In this document: piece by piece, positions 61,607 through 64,000 of the stretch
Position numbering within the stretch: position 1 is the first letter of the stretch
Layout: each line of letters starts with the position of its first letter
DNA from: Dehalococcoidia bacterium
Lineage (GTDB): Bacteria > Chloroflexota > Dehalococcoidia > Lucifugimonadales > Lucifugimonadaceae
Reading direction: 5' to 3'
Assembly: GCA_012959765.1 (NCBI GenBank)
Contig: DUCO01000007.1
Span: 1,336 to 65,335 of the forward strand
Length of the DNA: 64,000 nucleotides
Program-made: the position numbers and the translations under genes
Notes under the pieces: generated by a model
Told to the model about the DNA's origin: nothing
The model's input: only the letters and a program-made list of their open reading frames with translations
The model's database searches: none

Positions 61607-63106
61607 TTAGTCGTCGTTACTTCCCGAAAAGGCCATGATAGGCGGTCGAGCATAGCCCGAAACGGTTGGCAGCCGGGAATTGCCGGTCAGGAAAATGTCA
61701 ATCTGCCGAGCAGCACGTCGTCCGCTGGCGATTGCGTGAACAACCAGCGACTGACCACGTTGCATGTCTCCACAGGCGAACACCTTGTCGGTGTTAGTTT
61801 GCATACTTCCGTTGGCGGCCACGTTTCCCTGTGGGTCGTAGTCGACTCCTAGTGAATCGAGCAATCCATCGTGCTGCGGGTGTAAGAATCCCATCGCCAG
61901 AAAGACAAACTCAGCCTCGATAACGAATTCGCTATCTGGAATTTCGTTCATGTTGAACTGGCCGGTCTCTTCGTCCTTTACCCACTCGACTCGGGCGCAC
62001 TCAAGGCGCTTCAAGTTACCTTCATCGTCGCCCACAAATCGCTTCGTGAGAACGTTGAAATCACGGTCGCCACCTTCTTCGTGCGCACTCGACGTGCGGA
62101 AGATGATCGGCCACTGCGGCCACGGGTTGGTATCGATGCGAGATTCCGACGGGCGAGGCATGATTTCCATCTGGATGATGTTTGAGGCACCCTGGCGATG
62201 CGATGTTCCGAGACAGTCGGCCCCGGTGTCACCACCACCGATGATGACGACATTCTTGCCGTTCACATCGATGTTTTCTTCTGGTGAAAATTCCTGACCC
62301 TTGAGCTTGCGGTTCTGCTGAGTAAGAAGCTCCATGGCGTAGTAAACACCCTTAAGCTCTCGACCCTCAACCGGCAAGTCCCGCGGAACAGTCGATCCGC
62401 CCGAGAGGCAGATCGCGTCGTAGTTTTCAAGAAGCTCGTCGTGAGTTATATCAACGCCAACGTCTGTGTTCACGCGGAACCGAACGCCTTCGCTTCTAAG
62501 CTGATTCACCCGGCGTTCGATAACTTCCTTTTCAAGCTTGAACTCGGGGATGCCGAGAGCAAGCAGCCCGCCGATGTACTCGTTGCGTTCATACACCGTT
62601 ACGATGTGACCGGCGCGAGCAAGCTGCTGAGCTGCGGCCAGGCCAGCGGGACCCGAACCGATTACGGCAACCTTCTTTTCGGTTTTGACCTTCGCGGGCT
62701 GAGGCTTGATCCAACCTTCACCCCACGCGTGCTCAACAATCTGCTTCTCGATCATCTCTATCGTCACGGGGTCGGAGTTAACCGAAAGCGTGCAAGAAGC
62801 CTCGCAGGGTGCCGGGCAGATTCGTCCAGTGAATTCGGGGAAGTTGTTGGTGGCGTGCAAACGCTCGGTCGCTTCCTCCCAGTTTCCGTGGTAGATGAAG
62901 TCGTTGAAATCGGGAATCAAGTTTCCGAGCGGGCAACCGTTGTTACAGAACGGGACACCACAATCCATGCAGCGACTTGCCTGTCGACGAGCATCGGATT
63001 CGTCCCATTTAAGGTAGACCTCCTGCCAGTCGTTAACTCGTTCGGACTTGTCGCGACGTGACGGAGTGCGGCGAGGGGCCTCCATGAATCCAGTTACTTT
63101 ACCCAC
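61607..63106 (-). CDS. gltD: Glutamate synthase small subunit GltD
   Basis: About 499 residues. GTG 63106 is chosen because AAGGAAGGGG lies about 10 bases upstream and the family start MGKVTGFMEAPRRTP follows; it overlaps the gltB stop by 8 bases. N-terminal Fe-S motifs CMDCGVPFCNNGCPLGNLIPDF and CPAPCEASCTL, FAD site VAVIGSGPAGLAAAQQLARAGH and NADPH site VVIIGGGDTGADCLGTSHRQGA. It feeds electrons from NADPH to GltB to make glutamate from glutamine and 2-oxoglutarate. Confidence 0.96.
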   Translation of the reverse strand: MGKVTGFMEAPRRTPSRRDKSERVNDWQEVYLKWDESDARRQASRCMDCGVPFCNNGCPLGNLIPDFNDFIYHGNWEEATERLHATNNFPEFTGRICPAPCEASCTLSVNSDPVTIEMIEKQIVEHAWGEGWIKPQPAKVKTEKKVAVIGSGPAGLAAAQQLARAGHIVTVYERNEYIGGLLALGIPEFKLEKEVIERRVNQLRSEGVRFRVNTDVGVDITHDELLENYDAICLSGGSTVPRDLPVEGRELKGVYYAMELLTQQNRKLKGQEFSPEENIDVNGKNVVIIGGGDTGADCLGTSHRQGASNIIQMEIMPRPSESRIDTNPWPQWPIIFRTSSAHEEGGDRDFNVLTKRFVGDDEGNLKRLECARVEWVKDEETGQFNMNEIPDSEFVIEAEFVFLAMGFLHPQHDGLLDSLGVDYDPQGNVAANGSMQTNTDKVFACGDMQRGQSLVVHAIASGRRAARQIDIFLTGNSRLPTVSGYARPPIMAFSGSNDD

Positions 63107-64000
63107 GGCTACCGACCCCTTCCTTAGAATCGGTCGTTTCAGCGGCCGCGGCCCGTCCACGTAGGATTCGTGCGTAGTCCCTCGGGAATACCTTCTTGAA
63201 TTTCGTTACCGAACTCGCCCAATCAGCAATAAGAGTCGATCCCAGCTTGCTGCCGGTGTACTCAACGTGCTTCTTAATCATTCCTTTAAGCTCGACATCA
63301 TCTTCTGACCCCGGAACCACGTCCACGAGATCGGCGATAGTCGGGTTGAAGTGAGTTTCGAACGATCCGTCGGTGTCGATCACATAAGCAACTCCGCCGC
63401 TCATGCCGGCACCAAAGTTACGTCCTGCCGGACCCAGAATCGCTACTCGACCACCGGTCATGTACTCACAACCGTGATCGCCAATTCCTTCAACAACCGC
63501 GGTGGCTGCAGAGTTTCGAACGGCGAATCGTTCACCTGCGAGACCGTTTACATATGCCTCACCACCAGTCGAACCGTAAAGCGCTACGTTACCGATGATG
63601 ATGTTCTCTTCGGCTTCGTATGAACTGTTCTCAGGCGGAGTGATAACCAGACGTCCACCCGAAAGTCCCTTGCCGAAGTAGTCGTTCGCATCGCCCTCAA
63701 CCTTGAAGGTGATTCCTTTAACCACCCATGCACCGAAACTCTGACCGGCTGAACCCTGGAACGTGAAGTTAATCGAACCTTCGGGAAGACCAGCTTCACC
63801 AGTTTTCTTGGCGATAACACCGCTCAACGTGGCACCAACCGTGCGGTTGATGTTGGTTACGGGGAGAGTCGCTGTGACGCTGTTGCCATAGTCGATTGCA
63901 GGGCGAGCCAGATCGATCAGCTTGTTGTCCAACGCAGCTTCCAAACCGTGATCCTGCAGAATCTGCTGGTACGGATGGTCGCTTGGAAGAACATCGGGTT
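63099..64000 (-). CDS. gltB: Glutamate synthase large subunit GltB, C-terminal part
   Basis: The frame is open to the right edge, so the 5' part lies outside. The visible 300 residues are the C-terminal GXGXG beta-helix domain: INFTFQGSAGQSFGAWVVKG, YFGKGLSGGRLVI, LYGSTGGEAYVNGLAGERFAVRNSAATAVVEG, CEYMTGGRVAILG and GRNFGAGMSGGVAYV, then MIKKHVEYTGSKLGSTLIADW. This structural domain packs between glutaminase and synthase domains. Overlaps gltD by 8 bases. Confidence 0.95.
   Translation of the reverse strand, partial: PDVLPSDHPYQQILQDHGLEAALDNKLIDLARPAIDYGNSVTATLPVTNINRTVGATLSGVIAKKTGEAGLPEGSINFTFQGSAGQSFGAWVVKGITFKVEGDANDYFGKGLSGGRLVITPPENSSYEAEENIIIGNVALYGSTGGEAYVNGLAGERFAVRNSAATAVVEGIGDHGCEYMTGGRVAILGPAGRNFGAGMSGGVAYVIDTDGSFETHFNPTIADLVDVVPGSEDDVELKGMIKKHVEYTGSKLGSTLIADWASSVTKFKKVFPRDYARILRGRAAAAETTDSKEGVGSRG

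Noticed and set aside
1-64000. tRNA, rRNA, CRISPR arrays and riboswitches
   Set aside because: I looked for tRNA T-arm motifs (GGTTCGAATCC-like) outside coding regions, regular spaced repeats and purine or other riboswitch cores and found none convincing. A covariance-model scan would be decisive.

Overview
The window looks like chromosomal DNA of a Chloroflexota bacterium, most plausibly a Dehalococcoidia/SAR202-type marine lineage. This is an inference from gene content: a lipoprotein with a Thr-Pro-Val-Pro linker typical of the phylum, an archaellin-like filament protein, fused FAD/Fe-S 2-hydroxyacid dehydrogenase and HdrD-like oxidoreductases, SelA-like PLP enzymes, a LarA-family enzyme, and the AmmeMemoRadiSam B protein. 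No rRNA, tRNA, CRISPR array or intact transposon was seen.

Layout. 0-2.5 kb: purine salvage (NCS2 permease, phosphoribosyltransferase). 2.5-13 kb: accessory, partly decayed segment with an hsdM remnant, a tandem acetyl-xylan-esterase-like pair whose second member lacks the catalytic Ser, a SelA-like gene tail abutting an IS3-type fragment, ketopantoate-reductase-like and Gfo/Idh oxidoreductases, a haem-binding gene with an in-frame TAG, a frameshifted uspA, an aldo-keto reductase/alcohol dehydrogenase pair and a TauE/SafE exporter split by TAA. 13.7-18 kb: CinA diverging from a two-gene unit of unknown function behind tandem SOS-box-like palindromes, then MEMO. 18-25 kb: phoU-pstB, a broken glycoside hydrolase, rlmN, a SelA-like enzyme and an archaellin-like gene with a 3' frameshift. 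25-33 kb: transaldolase, LarA-like enzyme, chromate transporter, fused D-2-hydroxyacid dehydrogenase, TerC. 33-38 kb: GreA with an N-terminal extension, then rpmH-rnpA-yidD-beta-propeller lipoprotein-yidC-jag. 38-46 kb: winged-helix/membrane protein pair, PfkB kinase, thioredoxin, a compact type II restriction-modification pair, a terminal-inverted-repeat element, an HdrD-like membrane oxidoreductase, a decaprenyl-phosphate phosphoribosyltransferase-like UbiA protein and tlyA. 46-52.8 kb: purF-purM-purH, a GT2 glycosyltransferase, a nicotinate phosphoribosyltransferase-like gene. 52.8-64 kb: tilS, CorC-type protein, recA, LysR regulator, HtrA-like protease, nadE, gltD and the C-terminal part of gltB.

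The most interesting signal is regulatory. Two palindromes of the form TAGAAC-N4-GTTC lie in a promoter at 15.33-15.37 kb, and a near-identical palindrome lies in the recA promoter at 56.84 kb. This ties the unrecognised 276-aa protein and its Cys-cluster helix-turn-helix partner to the DNA-damage response. Housekeeping genes are intact while broken genes concentrate in accessory stretches (2.5-12.5 kb, 19.9-24.8 kb), so the lesions look more like real decay than general sequencing error. That should still be checked with reads.
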